Assembly (NCBI GenBank): GCA_010093515.1
Contig: MU001683.1
Coordinates: forward strand, 1-64,000
Direction of reading: 5' to 3'
DNA length: 64,000 nt
DNA from: Lineolata rhizophorae
Lineage: Eukaryota > Ascomycota > Dothideomycetes > Lineolatales > Lineolataceae
Part shown: positions 32,036-42,995 of the stretch, piece by piece
Layout: each line of letters starts with the position of its first letter
How positions within the stretch are numbered: the stretch's first letter is position 1
The notes under the pieces: generated by a model
What the model saw: only the letters and a program-made list of their open reading frames with translations
Told to the model about the DNA's origin: nothing
Databases searched by the model: none
Made by a program: the position numbers and the translations under genes

Positions 32036-33151
32036 TCAAAGTCCCATTGTAAAGTCGTGCTCAATGCCCGGCGTTACGCTCGCCATGAACTTGAGGAACA
32101 CCACCAGATACTGGTCCACGCGGATGGCGACCTCTTCCTCTTCCTGCTGCAGCACCTCCCACTCGTCGCCATTGTTGCCGCCCGCCGCCGCCACGCCCGC
32201 CTTGTGGGCGTCTTCGCTCGTGATGGCGAGCTTGTTGGTCTCATCGACTAGGCCTTCGAGGCCCGAGTCGACCTTTGCGGCAGCTTCCCTGTCACCCGCT
32301 TTGAGCTTGGCGAGGCGCTGCTTGAGCGCGGCATCAGCGCGGTCGAGTAGCACCTTCATGACGGACGCATGCTTGCAAGGGTGGATCGAGGCCGTTTTGA
32401 CGCTCGAGTCGAAGAAGGGGAAGTCCTCGAGCGTCACCGTCTTGTCCTTGTAGTCGCCAACGATGTCCTCCATCATGAGTTGCGGTGGTAGCGGTTCGCT
32501 CGGCGAGAGGTAACCCGAGAGATAGAGGCGCGGCGTTCGGTAGTACGGCGTGTATGTGATGTAAAGGTTGTACGTGCGAACAGGACTGAGGCGGTTTAGC
32601 GACGCTCGGCGAACGTATTGGGTGCTGACTTACACTTGAGAACTGGCACCCTTTGGGTCTCGGATAATAGCCTCCTCGTCGTCCTCCTCGTCTTCCATAT
32701 CCGGGATCTCCTCCTCGTCGCCCACCGTCTCGCCCAGGTTGCCGCTCTCGTCCACGGTTCGTACGTCCTTAACGCGCGCTTCCTGGCTGGCCGCCATGCC
32801 GCCGGTCCGCAACCAGCCGTCATCGCCCTCGCCGCCCTCGCCCATGTCGAAGCCGTCGCGCACAACGGTCTCATCCTGGCCCGCGTCGCCGGCGAAGTTC
32901 TCGTCCAGCCGCCGGTGGCACGGCACGCCGCGGGTGACGAGGTACTGCTTGCCCGCGGGCAGGTACGAGACGCGCTTGGCGGGTGCGGCGGCATCAGCCC
33001 AGCCCCAGCTCGGGAACTTGTAAACGAGGAAGTCGCCCGCGGCGACGAACTCTTCGGGCGTGATCTGGCCGGTCTGGCGGAACGTTGACGTGTGCGATAT
33101 GGGCGCGTAGCGGTCGCGCCAAGCGTCGATGGTAGACCGTATGAAGCTCAT
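32036..33151 (-). CDS. ATG3: Autophagy-related E2-like conjugating enzyme ATG3
   Basis: Atg3 transfers Atg8 to phosphatidylethanolamine during autophagosome formation. Two exons (33151-32634 and 32585-32036) with a GTAAGT donor give 355 aa. The N-terminus [20 protein letters not shown] is the amphipathic membrane-binding helix and is diagnostic. An acidic flexible region (about residues 100-165) follows, then the E2 fold ([20 protein letters not shown]). The catalytic Cys is in [10 protein letters not shown], about residue 243. A handle-like insertion carries an Atg8-interacting WEVL motif, and the C-terminus [18 protein letters not shown] is canonical. It is convergent with the secreted-protein gene. 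Confidence 0.96.
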
Positions 33152-33856
33152 GGTGTCGTCTGCGGTGAAAGCTGGTGATGCGAAGCCAACTCAGGTGGCG
33201 AAGGCAGAGCGAAGGAGAGGAAGAGAAACGAAGAAAGCATGCGCGAAGGTCGATGACTGGAGCCTTGAACAGGCGGTGGGGGCACGAGGCTAGGGCAGCT
33301 GCTTGCGGCGGGGTTGCGCCCAGCCACGCCGCACGTGGTCTACGCCACATGATATCGATAACACATCACGTGATTTGATTCCTGGACCTCAATGCATCGT
33401 CCTCCACCACGCTTTCGAACTATCGGACACGTCTGCGCCTTCGCGCTCGTCATGCTGATGTGCTATTCTGCTCGGCGAAAGATGCTGCCTCAATGGCGGT
33501 CGTCACCTGTGCACGTCATCTAGAAGTGAAGGTCAAAGACCTCTACAGCTACATCGCATGGATTTATCTACGGCAGTTGAATGTTCAGCATGGTGTCGTT
33601 ATTGCTGCTGCTATCTCATGCTAGAAAAAAGGGAAAGAGGAAGAAAAGTGTGTTTTGGAGGGTTGAGGTTGAAGCTTTTAATCTTGTGCTAGTGAAAGCA
33701 GAAAAGTTGAGAAGAGTGTTTTTTGAGTGTGCCAGTCGTATGTGAAAAGGTTGGTGTTCATGTCTTCAAAAGCAAACATGCTTGGGAAATTCCGTCCTAA
33801 GACCTTGCTGAGCCCCCTCCAGTTCTCACCACGCCCGCCATTTTCTTACTGTGTCC
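33152..33856. other. ATG3 promoter and 3' flank of the CCCH gene
   Basis: A 705-bp spacer without a gene; purine-rich, AT-biased around 33620-33730. Confidence 0.55.
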
Positions 33857-35028
33857 CTAGCCTTTCTTGTGGAGCCCTTGGAGAAGAAATCTGCATGAAG
33901 GCTTCTGGCACCCTTCCTCCAAGTCCTCGAATGGGCAATGGTGGCTCCACATACATTGCGGGTCGCGGCACCACTCCCTGCGGGGACACACCTGCTTGCG
34001 AGTCAAGTATCGGCACACGCGGAGGTGGTCTGACGTCGGCTCTACATCGTGGGCGTACTCGCAGTCGCCATCGGTGCATTCGCCTCTGAGATACCACTGG
34101 AAACAGAGCTTGAGTGACTTCGTCCTGGACACTTCTCCCCGTGTAGGTCTCGCTAATATAGGCTCGTCCAGACGCCAGCGGTTCTCATCCACGTTGATAT
34201 CTCTCTGGGGATTTGTCACGATGTCGCTAGGAAGCGGGATCTTGTCGGACCGGAAGATTCGCGTGAATCCGCTGCTGTAGTACTGGTTGTACAAGAACTT
34301 GATGTGCTCGGTTCGCGGCAACCCTTCGATCAATGTGACTTTGCAGCGTTCGGGGCCAGATTTGGCAAGCTCTTCCAGCCTCTTGCTGTAGTCTCCCTCG
34401 TGGGTGCACCCTAGCACGATGTGGAGGCAGCAAGTATCGCGTACCAACGTTTCCAAGGCCGCTGGTGGAGTTAGCGAAGATGATTTTGAGCGGAAAAGAG
34501 AGGTTCTTACCTAGGACGGCGCCGTTCTTGCCGTCAGAGAGGTTGGTAGAGGTGAACTTTTCGACACCTCCAAAGCCCGCGAGGCACTGGCGCGCCAGAT
34601 TGGCGCCTGGGACTACGCCAGCGCCCTCACAGGCGTTCGCAAGGGTCGAAAAGTCGCCGTAGAAGGTGGCACGGACTTCCACATTGTGGGCCTCGGGTCC
34701 GAGAATGCCATAGTCGACGTACTTGTCGACCATACTCTTCACGTCCTCGTGAAGCTTCTGCGCCGCCACGCGGCCTCCTTCGTGTCCATGTCTCAGATAC
34801 TCATCTGAGAACTAGAAGCCGTCAGCGTTCACGTTTCATCAGTCCAATATAAAACGCGGGCACTTACCATAGCTGCGTCGCCATCCATAAGGATGGCGAC
34901 GTAGGCCTTTGGAGCGGCCTAGAAAGTTGTTAGCTAGGATGGTCTTGGGAAGGGAGAAGATGTCGTACGGTCGGATGCTTCTCTTGGAAGAGGTCCTCCT
35001 TGAGGCGGAATGCCATTTCAGATTGCAT
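33857..35028 (-). CDS. DUF7923-type protein with tandem CCCH zinc fingers
   Basis: Four exons (35028-34969, 34918-34868, 34811-34511, 34461-33857) give 338 aa. The central domain begins KAYVAILMDGDAAMFSDEYL and includes VEVRATFYGDFSTLANACEG and CLHIVLGCTHEGDYSKRLEE, which match the fungal DUF7923 family; its MDGDAAM start resembles a nuclease-like (NYN/PIN) fold, though activity is unknown. The C-terminal part holds CCCH zinc fingers: LCFQWYLRGECTDGDCEYAH (C-x8-C-x5-C-x3-H), then CRYLTRKQVCPRREWCRDPQ and a Cys-rich tail, suggesting RNA binding. The N-terminus MQSEMAFRLKEDLFQ is shorter than in some relatives I recall, and upstream sequence is repeat-like, so 5' exons might be missing. Junctions agree with the conserved protein. 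Confidence 0.85.
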
Positions 35029-35812
35029 AGCTGCGTTCCGAAAGTCTGACGCTGTCAGCTCGGCGGCAATGATTCTCGGCGGCGGTCAAGTTACGGCGGC
35101 AGATAAGTTTTGGTAGTGGATAGGCCCCAGCGATAAATAGGTCTCGGCGGCGGGTATACTTAGCAGCTATTTAGCCACAACGCCGGTTTGGTCTTAAGCG
35201 ACCGTAGAGCTTAGGCAAGAGCAGAACCAGCTTGCACGACGGTTCAAGCCTTAGCAATAATCGAGAAAGCCTTTCAGGGTGGCACCCAGCTCAATAACTC
35301 TCAAGCACGACAACTTAAGGTAAGGACTCAGCTCCGACCGAAGGGTAAATAAGGACAATGATACAGCAGAGGAGTTGAGGTGCACGACGTATAGGCTCTG
35401 GATGTATGTTGGTAGAAAAGTCGAGGTACACGGTGCGTAAATGTATAGCTAAGTGTGTACCAAGCGAGATGCAAAGCAAACTTTGCAAGGGTTGAAACAA
35501 AACTGCTGTGAACTCTATTAACCACGAGTTACATCACGTAGGAGATCGTCTGTAGGCAATCATTGGTAGGCAACAAGTTTCGAAATGGGCGTGAATCTCG
35601 GTTGCAGTTAAGGGTTTGCTGTGGGTGATCAAGAGTTAAGCACTCATTTCGCTTATGTGCATTATGTTCACTTGACCACCTTTACTTTTGAGGTGACGGA
35701 CAACTCTATTAACCATTTCTTTCGTGATCTGTCTGACCCAACATCACTGCCTATAGAACATGCGAAAACGATCTTCCTATCAAGCACACATACTTTTGTC
35801 TTATGAAGAACC
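35029..35812. other. 780-bp spacer, partly repeat-like
   Basis: At 35055-35150 several ctcggcggc/tacggcggc units recur in an otherwise TA-rich setting, suggesting degenerate repeat material. The remainder is AT-rich and has no gene. Confidence 0.4.
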
Positions 35813-37457
35813 TCAACCTAGACTGCAATAGTTTGCTGGAAAGCTACCCCTCACGCCTCCCACCTCCCCTTCCCACCAGTCGTGCACGCTCTCCGTCCGC
35901 CTCACTACCTTGATGCGATCCCCCTCCTTGAACGCGAGATCGCCCTCGCTCTGCCCCGCAAAATCGTATAGAGCCGTTACCCACTCCGTCTGGGCGCTCG
36001 GCACCCGGCGTGGTTTAGGCGGAGGAGGCGGTGGCTTCTTCTTGGCTGCCGCTGCAGCCGCGGCGGTGCCTGGCGGGAACGGTGACTGCGGGTTCGAGAT
36101 GGTCGGAGTCAGGGAGAGCGAGGACGATTTGGCAGAGAGTGTCGGCCGTAGGTTCTGGGAGGAGGGCATCCGCGGCGGACGCTGAGCAAAGTAGTCTGGC
36201 TGGGCGGCGTCCCCGCCGGGAGAAGGCGTCCCCAAGGAGGACGACGGAACGCGAGGCTTGGAGGCATTGAGTGAACTAATCTTGGGTTTCAAGCTAGTGT
36301 CGGCCTGGGGTGGCGGCTCGCTCTGCGACGGGGAAGGTTCTAGCACTTGCGTCTGCGACTGGGCGCTGGGCCGGCGGAAGTTGAAGCCGTTTCGGATGCT
36401 GCCAAGGCCACCCTGGCCACTAGCGCTCGACTGGCTGCCCCGCGGAGAACGGTCGTGCAGAGCCATAGGCTGATGGACGGTCTTACCGCTCCGAAGTATG
36501 GCTAAGTTGGCCTCGACATCCTGCCGGACAGGGTCGAAGACGGCGGACCAGGCTGCAACCACATCCCCCATCTCAGGCGGCGTGGAGGGAAGACGTAGGT
36601 CCTGGCAGTGCGTGTGGAGCACGGTGTAGAGCTGCCCGAGGAGGTCGTTTTGGATCATGATCTGGGCAGAGAGGAAGTAGGGGAGGATCGAGTACGCAGC
36701 GGAGACGATACCGGGCAGGCACGCCCGGAGATGCTCGTCCGCATCGTTGTATTCCTGGCTAGCGTGAGCAAGATTCTCATGACTTAGTAGAGGCGCCCGA
36801 CCTGTGTGCTCCGGGCGAGGTCGCTCTCATGCTTGGCGAGCGCCACGTTCTCGCGTTCCGACAGCCTCGACTTCTTCTGGAGAGCCTCAACTCTGCTCTT
36901 ATACCGTTCGTAGTCAAGCTGGGAAAGGTTAGCATAACAAGACACGGGGCATCTCGGAACCCACCTTCTTGTCCTCCCGCTTCTTCATCACTTTCTTCAT
37001 GGGCTGCATGGCATCCCGAGCTTCCAGCGCGGGCCCGATCAGTCGGCCATCCATTGCCTCGAGCTGCTCCGCCATATCGGTTCTAAGCTCTTCCTGGGCG
37101 TTTCTCAGCGCCATTGCCCGGCGGGCCACTTCCTCCGGCGTTGCTACGGGCTGGTGGGGCGTGGCGCCCTCGCCGGCAACGTGGATCGGCTGATACAAAA
37201 AGTCGAATTCGTGGGCGACATTGGCCTGGTGGGTGAGGATGCCAGTCCAGGCCACTTTCCAGGCGCGGCAGTCCTCGACGAGCTGGTCAGGGGCGGGCCA
37301 GGTCAGATGAGCAGCGGCGAAGCAGACGGGGTCCGGAGACACGCACCTTGCCAAGCATCTTGTCGGCCTGCTCGAACTCATGGAGCAACGTTGCGACCTG
37401 GCTCTCGTCGGCCGAGCGCGGCAGGAAGGCGCCGAACTTGCGCTGCATGCGCTGCAT
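35813..37457 (-). CDS. BAR and SH3 domain adaptor (RVS167/HOB1-like)
   Basis: BAR-SH3 adaptors bend membranes at endocytic sites and link to actin. Four exons (37457-37347, 37282-36965, 36918-36802, 36754-35813) encode 495 aa. The N-terminus MQRMQRKFGAFLPRSADESQ opens a BAR domain spanning about residues 10-240 (DYERYKSRVEALQKK, LGQLYTVLHTHCQDLR). A disordered Ser/Pro-rich linker at about 245-425 includes Ala and Lys/Pro runs (KKKPPPPPPKPRR), a potential SH3 ligand. The C-terminal SH3 is clear: TALYDFAGQSEGDLAFKEGD, DWWEGEV, GSFPANY. The last intron uses GTCGGG and an acceptor chosen to keep STQEYNDADEHL. It is divergent from the DUF2439 gene, 313 bp apart. It is closer to the Rvs167-like than to the SH3-less Rvs161 type. 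Confidence 0.9.
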
Positions 37458-37770
37458 TGTGGGCAATTGGGTCGGAGTGAGATGCGGACGAGGCTGGGCG
37501 GCGGAGGAGTCTCATATGGAGTCGCCACAGAGCAGCTGCGCCGGGGGCGCGCTGGGATTGGCCGCAGCGGGCGAGAGCATGCGCGGCATGCAGGTCGGGG
37601 GGAGGGGGATCGGCGGCCGCGGCCGCTAGAGCCGGAGGTGCTGCCGTAGGCGTGGCTAGCCTGTGGCGGTGCTGTCACGTGCGCGCGCGTCGGCCCGGCG
37701 CGTGCCCCCGCCGGCCGCCGCTTGGAAACGCCTCGCAGCTTGCGGTCCGCTGCCTCACGATGCTCTCGCC
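37458..37770. promoter_or_regulatory. Shared promoter region between BAR-SH3 and DUF2439 genes
   Basis: About 313 bp, GC-rich, between divergent starts. A palindrome gcggccgcggccgc lies near 37613-37626. No classical elements were recognised. Confidence 0.4.
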
Positions 37771-39882
37771 ATGGCTAACCCCGGGCTCGGGGGCCCGCAC
37801 CCGCCCGGCGCGCCCGCCTCCATGCCTGCCACCGCGCCCATCCTATCCTTCCGCTGCCTGTTCACTCACGATGTCCGCCGCAAACAGAAACGCTGGCAGG
37901 ACGGCTCTTTGCGCTTCCACACCTTCAACGCCCGCACCATGGTCTTCGACCCCGAGGGCAACTTCGTCGGCGACGGGCACCGGTCCAGGGGGGACCCCCC
38001 CGTGGCTGAAGGCGACGAGTTAGAACTGGACGACGGCACTCTCGTCGAGGTGGCCGAACCCACCGGCGAGACGGAGACCGACCTGACCCCGCTGCTGCAG
38101 ACGAGGCGCCAGCATCAGCATTCTCCGCCGCACCGTTCCGTGGCCTCCGCCAGGCCGGCGGCCGCGGCGGCTCCGCCAGTGGCGCGAGGCCAGGTGCAAC
38201 CCCAGGTGATAGCGCAGCGACCGCACAGGACCCTAAGCTCTCTCCTCGGGACGCCGAGAGGGCCGCATGGAAAGGCTGTCTTGGCCGCTCAGTCGCCTTT
38301 CGAGGAACGGCGTGAGACTGCGGCCGCGGAGTGCGCCGATGCCGTGCCTGCGAAACGGAGGAAGACCGCAAGCGAGGACGCGGCTGCATGGAACGTCGTC
38401 CGGACTTCCAAGTCTGTGAGGACGCTCGCGAACCGACCGGAATCCCGCAGCGCTAAGACCCTTTCGGTGGCGAAGAGGGCGATGGCTCCAACCGCGGGGC
38501 AGAAGCAGCTCAAGGTGAAGGAGGTGATAGATTTGCGGTCTCAGTCGTCCCCGGCGCAGAACGACTGGGAGGGTGAGCTTCCTGCACGGACTACAAGCAC
38601 GTCCCTGACTAGAACCGCCGGCGCCGTCCCTAGACCGCCTCGCATCCCATCCCCGCCGGTAAGGACAACCAACGAGATCACGGGCGTTCAACTCGAGAAT
38701 GAGCCCTCGTCACCCGCATGGTTCGCGTGCCAATCCGATCTCCGCGCCCGCCAACCTTCGCCGGCGGACCGCGGCGAACAGACGCTCAAGGCCACGCGAT
38801 CCAAGCCGAACGGCAAACTCCTTCGCATCGAACAGAAGCAGCCGAGGAGACTGCTCATGTGCGAGTCGCAGGCTGGCCTCGCGGGAACTGAGCTCGATAT
38901 GCCGTCGCGTCTTGCCGCCCGACGAGGCGGCCAAACTAGGCGCCGGGGACGCGAGTCGTCGGAGTCGTCGGAGTCGTCGGAGTCTTCGGAAGCCTTTGAA
39001 ACGATGGTTAGGCCCGTTAGCGGTGGCCGGCAGCGCTCTCCGCCTAAGATTTGCGTTCGACAGCCAGAAGTGCAAGCGTCACGACCTAGGCCTGAGTCCT
39101 CCGAGTCATCGGAAGCTTTCGGGACAATGGCGAAGCCTACGATGAGCGGTCGGCTGTCGTCTCCGCCCAAGACTCGCCTTCGAGAATCCGAAGTTGGAGC
39201 ATCCCGCTCTAGGCCCGAGTCGCCCGAGTCGCCCGAGTCGTATGCTTTCGAGACGACAGGCGGCGGGGTTCAGATAGAGGTCGACCAAGCCAAACACGGC
39301 AGCTTTGTCGAGCCCACGAGGAGCGATGCTCGGTCCCTGTCTCGCCCGAGAGAACCAGAGGCACAGCCTTTGAAATCCAGACAGTCTGGCCGACGGCCTC
39401 GCGAGCCGTCAGATTTTCCGGACGCCTTTGAGACGATGGGCACGGTTGACGGGGGGTCTGTCCAACAACCAGCGCAAAGGGACGCTCCGCCATCTTGCTC
39501 TAGAGAGCCAGCGGCGCAACCTGCCGAATCGTCCGTGTCAGACGCCGCTCATTACGAGTGCGACAATTTAGCCAACCCCACACAGACGCAGGCGTTAATC
39601 TATCTGCTTGGCCCCGAACCTTACCATAAACCTGTGGGCGGTCTTGTCCTTCCAATGTTGCACGAATTCCTACCTTACGTACCTAGGCAATACTTATTTC
39701 GTCGCGGGATGTCGGAGAGCCACGTAGCGGGAGTGGCCAAGAGAGACTTCAAGCGCGTCAAGAGCGCCGCGGACGCGGACGCAGAGGAAGCTACGTACAA
39801 GGATCTGGGACCCTGGAGCGCTGAGGCATTCGACCTATTCGATTGGAACCCCCCCGGCTGGCGGGCATCTGGGTCTAAATAG
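37771..39882 (+). CDS. DUF2439/ZGRF1-domain protein with internal repeats
   Basis: One exon encodes 703 aa from the ATG at 37771; the frame is open earlier (ATG 37663) and another Met is at 37819, so the exact start is uncertain. The N-terminal domain (about residues 20-95: ILSFRCLFTHDVRRKQKRWQ, DGSLRFHTFNARTMVFD) matches DUF2439, found at the N-terminus of ZGRF1/Mte1/Dbl2 proteins that act on recombination intermediates with the Mph1/FANCM helicase. No helicase domain follows; S. pombe Dbl2 and yeast Mte1 also lack it. The middle is disordered and contains four degenerate repeats with an EAFETM-like core (DNA 38950-39540). A short conserved-looking C-terminus (MLHEFLPYVPRQYLFRRGMS) is of unknown role. 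It is convergent with VPS34, 73 bp apart. Confidence 0.8.
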   Translation: MANPGLGGPHPPGAPASMPATAPILSFRCLFTHDVRRKQKRWQDGSLRFHTFNARTMVFDPEGNFVGDGHRSRGDPPVAEGDELELDDGTLVEVAEPTGETETDLTPLLQTRRQHQHSPPHRSVASARPAAAAAPPVARGQVQPQVIAQRPHRTLSSLLGTPRGPHGKAVLAAQSPFEERRETAAAECADAVPAKRRKTASEDAAAWNVVRTSKSVRTLANRPESRSAKTLSVAKRAMAPTAGQKQLKVKEVIDLRSQSSPAQNDWEGELPARTTSTSLTRTAGAVPRPPRIPSPPVRTTNEITGVQLENEPSSPAWFACQSDLRARQPSPADRGEQTLKATRSKPNGKLLRIEQKQPRRLLMCESQAGLAGTELDMPSRLAARRGGQTRRRGRESSESSESSESSEAFETMVRPVSGGRQRSPPKICVRQPEVQASRPRPESSESSEAFGTMAKPTMSGRLSSPPKTRLRESEVGASRSRPESPESPESYAFETTGGGVQIEVDQAKHGSFVEPTRSDARSLSRPREPEAQPLKSRQSGRRPREPSDFPDAFETMGTVDGGSVQQPAQRDAPPSCSREPAAQPAESSVSDAAHYECDNLANPTQTQALIYLLGPEPYHKPVGGLVLPMLHEFLPYVPRQYLFRRGMSESHVAGVAKRDFKRVKSAADADAEEATYKDLGPWSAEAFDLFDWNPPGWRASGSK
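38950..39540 (+). repeat. Four degenerate coding repeats with EAFETM core
   Basis: The protein repeats ESSESSEAFETM, ESSEAFGTM, ESYAFETT and FPDAFETMG, each followed by a Ser/Pro/Arg linker (RQRSPPK, RLSSPPK) and PE or SE plus ASRPRP-like residues. Spacing is about 41-66 aa. The Glu-Ser-Ser runs give tandem gagtcgtcg codons. Confidence 0.7.
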
Positions 39883-39955
39883 AGTAAACAGTTACAGATG
39901 ACGCGTTGCGATCAGAATAAAATGTGTATTGGTATCTACCGTGTGCTCCAAATGC

Positions 39956-42757
39956 CTACGCCCGGAAGTGCTGCACCAACCCATGCAACCGGTCGATGAC
40001 CACGGGAAAAATAGCCGTGACGCTCTCCTCGATCAGTTGGTCAAAATACCGGATGGCCTCTTCCTCGCTCATCTCGAGGTGGAAGCGCTCGAGGACCTTT
40101 TCCACAGCCTTGTCCGGCTCGATGCGGATGTCGGGCACGCTCGAGTCCGTCATGAGCGCGAACAAGTTTAGTATCAGGTTGGCTTGCTTTCGCAGCGCAG
40201 TGTAGGCGGTGAAGCAATACTGCTTGAATTGGGCGTACTGTGGCGAGGCGTTGCCCCCCATGCCCTCGACCATCTCGCGGCACAGCTTCATCTGCGGCGC
40301 GAACGGCTTCGGGTCGCGCCCGAGGATGTAACCGAAGTCGGCGTGGAAAAAGTGGCCGTCGGGTGCGAGCAGCAGGTTCTCCAGGTGGCGGTCTCCAACG
40401 CCTAGAATGTACGTGATAACGCAGTAGCCAGCGCACGACTTGACGTACGTGTCCATAGCCTCCTTGCGCACGCCGAGCGGTGCCGAGTCATCCGGGTTAT
40501 TGGCCCGCAGGTACGCGAGCAGGCTGCCCTTGTACTTGGCGACGGCGGCCGAGATGGACGCTGAAGGAATAAACTGAACAGCGCCGGCGCTAGTGCCGGT
40601 GGCGAGGATGCGGTACGGAGTCAGCTTGAGATCCAGGTTCTCGTGTCGCAAGAGACGATCCATGAGCGTGATAATTTGTATGACGAGCTGGTCCTGGCGG
40701 AGGTCGTCGCCTGTCTTGAAGATTATGGCGTACGGCGCGCGGCCAGCGATAGTCTTGAAGTGTATGAGGAGCGGGAAGAGGGAGGATTTGAAGACGTTGG
40801 CCTGCTCGGGGACGATTCCCGTGACAGACACGTTAGGATCGAGCGGGAGCGGCAGGGGTGAGTCGAAAGATGCGAGGTCGTTCTTCGGGTCAGCGAGAAG
40901 GCGTCGGAGGCGCTCGATCTTGCGCGGCCGGTCCTCTCTCGAAAGCCGAATGTCCTTCGATATCTTCGAGAGCACAGTGATGAGCTCGCCCTGCCGCAAG
41001 AGAATTTTGCGCCTCTGAGGGCCTTCGGGAGTCCGCATGAGTTCCATCATGAAGTCATACTCAACCTTGGCGAAGAGCTTCAGGTGGGCTGGGCTGTTGT
41101 CGGGCGAATCTTCGTCACACTCGACCATGAGATACCAGTGAAGATACGTGCCCAGCTGGAGGTTATTGGCGGCGCGTGCGATTAGGAACCGCGCCAGAGA
41201 TGAATCGCCGGCGGGGTCGTCGGCGTTTTCCGGAACGCGCTCGAACTTGAGCGCCTGAACCAGTTGCAGAAGGTAGTCGAGCAGCTCCTCGTCGTCAGAC
41301 TTGCGCAGCCTGTCGACGGCATAGGCCCTGACGGCTGGATTGTCGAACGTGGGACCCAGTAGCTCCAAGGCGTCGGCCACTTCGATTTCGGTCCACTTGG
41401 GAAGCAGCTGGACCGCCTGCCGGGCCTCCGCCGGGTCGCTCCACGCCACCGATTTGACGAACTTAGTTAAGGCCTGAAGGATCCATTAGAACGTATGTAG
41501 AATGACTCAGGCGCGTACATACCCTCTTATCGCGCGTTAAGTGATGGCGAAATTTCCACACCAGGTCCTTCTCCTCGGGCGTGAGTTCTTGGGTCGGGCC
41601 ATATGACATGATAAGCTGCGGAGGTCAGCTATGATCTCGGAATATGAGCTAGCAACTTACGTTCAAATCGTCCCGAATTTTCGCGTTGGGCTTCAAATCT
41701 CGGTCCAGCACGCCCGTGCGGTGGCTTCGCACCAGCCGACGGTGCTTGTTCTCCGCTGGGTTCTCACGGACACCGACCTCGGGATCGTAGATTCGGATGA
41801 GCTTGCCAGGAGGCTTCCCCGCACCTACGTTTATACCCGGGCCAAAAGACACCTCAGGGGGAGGCTTGAGACGAATGTCGGACGCCGATGTTCCGGGCAT
41901 CTGGAACGTGGAAATCGGAGGTGCCGGATACTCTTGGTCGGTGAAAACTACCGGGTGATCAAACCTTGGAAAGTCAACGTAGAGATAGAACCTTTCCTCC
42001 TCGGCCTCATCGTCATCGTCGCCACGCGTCTTTGGTCCCTTGAACGTGCTCCGCTCCAGCCTCTCGATCTGGCGGAAGACGAGCTGGTCAAGCCACTTGT
42101 TCTCCGGGATCTCGCCCATCTCATGCTTCTTCATGAGGTTCTCGAGCCGCTCCATCTCTACGGCGCGCTCGTCTGGGTCACCGATGACAGAGTCTCCGTG
42201 ACGCCGCCCCTCACGCCTGGGGGTGGTCAGGAACGGCGTCGCGGTTGAGGATAGCCCGTCGGCCTCTTGCTGGCGGTGCAGGCGGCATCGCTGGCGCCCC
42301 TTGCGCAGGGTGTTGTCTTGGTCGAATAACGGAACAGTGGTGCCACCAAAAGGCACGGCGTGCCGCTGGCCGGCCGTCGGCGACAGGTCCCACACGGTGA
42401 TGGCGAGCTGGGCATTCTGCGGGACATCGGAGTAGCGGATGGGGAGCGTGAGCCACTCGTTCCAGACGCGGCCGTTCTTAAAGGCGCGATAGGCCGTCTG
42501 CACATGGACGGTGAGGGGCTTGCTGTCGGCCCATATCTGCACCGTCACGTACAGCTCCGAGTTAGGGCTCGCGTTAGAGCCGACGTGGCGTAGCTCCGGG
42601 CGCCGGAGCAGTGTCGAGAACGGAATCTGCTTCTGGTGACCATCGAGGTTGTTACTGTTGGGGTTAGCGAGGGCCAACGAGTGGGGCCAAACACTTACAT
42701 TCGCACCGTTACAGGAACATCGAGCGCCGACGAGCTCGCGAACGAAAAAGGCTCCAT
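39956..42757 (-). CDS. VPS34: Phosphatidylinositol 3-kinase VPS34
   Basis: Vps34 makes PI3P for autophagy and endosomal sorting, in complexes with Vps15 and Vps30/Atg6. Four exons (42757-42699, 42654-41661, 41615-41523, 41473-39956) give 887 aa. The start MEPFSFASSSALDVPVTVR is the family N-terminus; a C2 domain follows (about residues 20-270, with an internal FLTTPRREGRRHG-type linker), then the helical PIK domain (about 370-560: LTPEEKDLVWKFRHHLTRDK). The kinase domain has TGDDLRQDQLVIQI, catalytic GVGDRHLENLLL and HADFGYILGRDPKPF. The C-terminal helix ends VIDRLHGLVQHFRA. Intron lengths are 44, 45 and 49 nt. It is divergent from NSE4 with 238 bp between starts. All domains look intact. Confidence 0.96.
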
Positions 42758-42995
42758 CTACAGCGCTGATGCGACGTCGTGGTGGAGCAGCGGCATGACA
42801 CCCGGCGGCATGGCGTGCCAAGGCGGGAGCTGCTCCGCGGAGCTACTCCGATAGTAACGTTAATAATCGCCCACACTAAGCGGCGCGCCAACGCGACGCG
42901 TCCAACATCCGTCAGTTTCACCTTTCAAGCGGCACGGCTGCCGGCCGCCGCTTTGTCCCCATGCGCCTATCACCGCGCATCTTCTCGCCGCACCC
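42758..42995. promoter_or_regulatory. Shared bidirectional promoter of VPS34 and NSE4
   Basis: 238 bp separate the divergent start codons. No canonical element was recognised; gcggagctgctccgcggagcta-like inverted words lie at about 42828-42850. Confidence 0.5.

Noticed and set aside
37652-38023. Alternative-frame 123-codon ORF at the start of the DUF2439 gene
   Set aside because: A shadow of the real frame, which carries the conserved domain.
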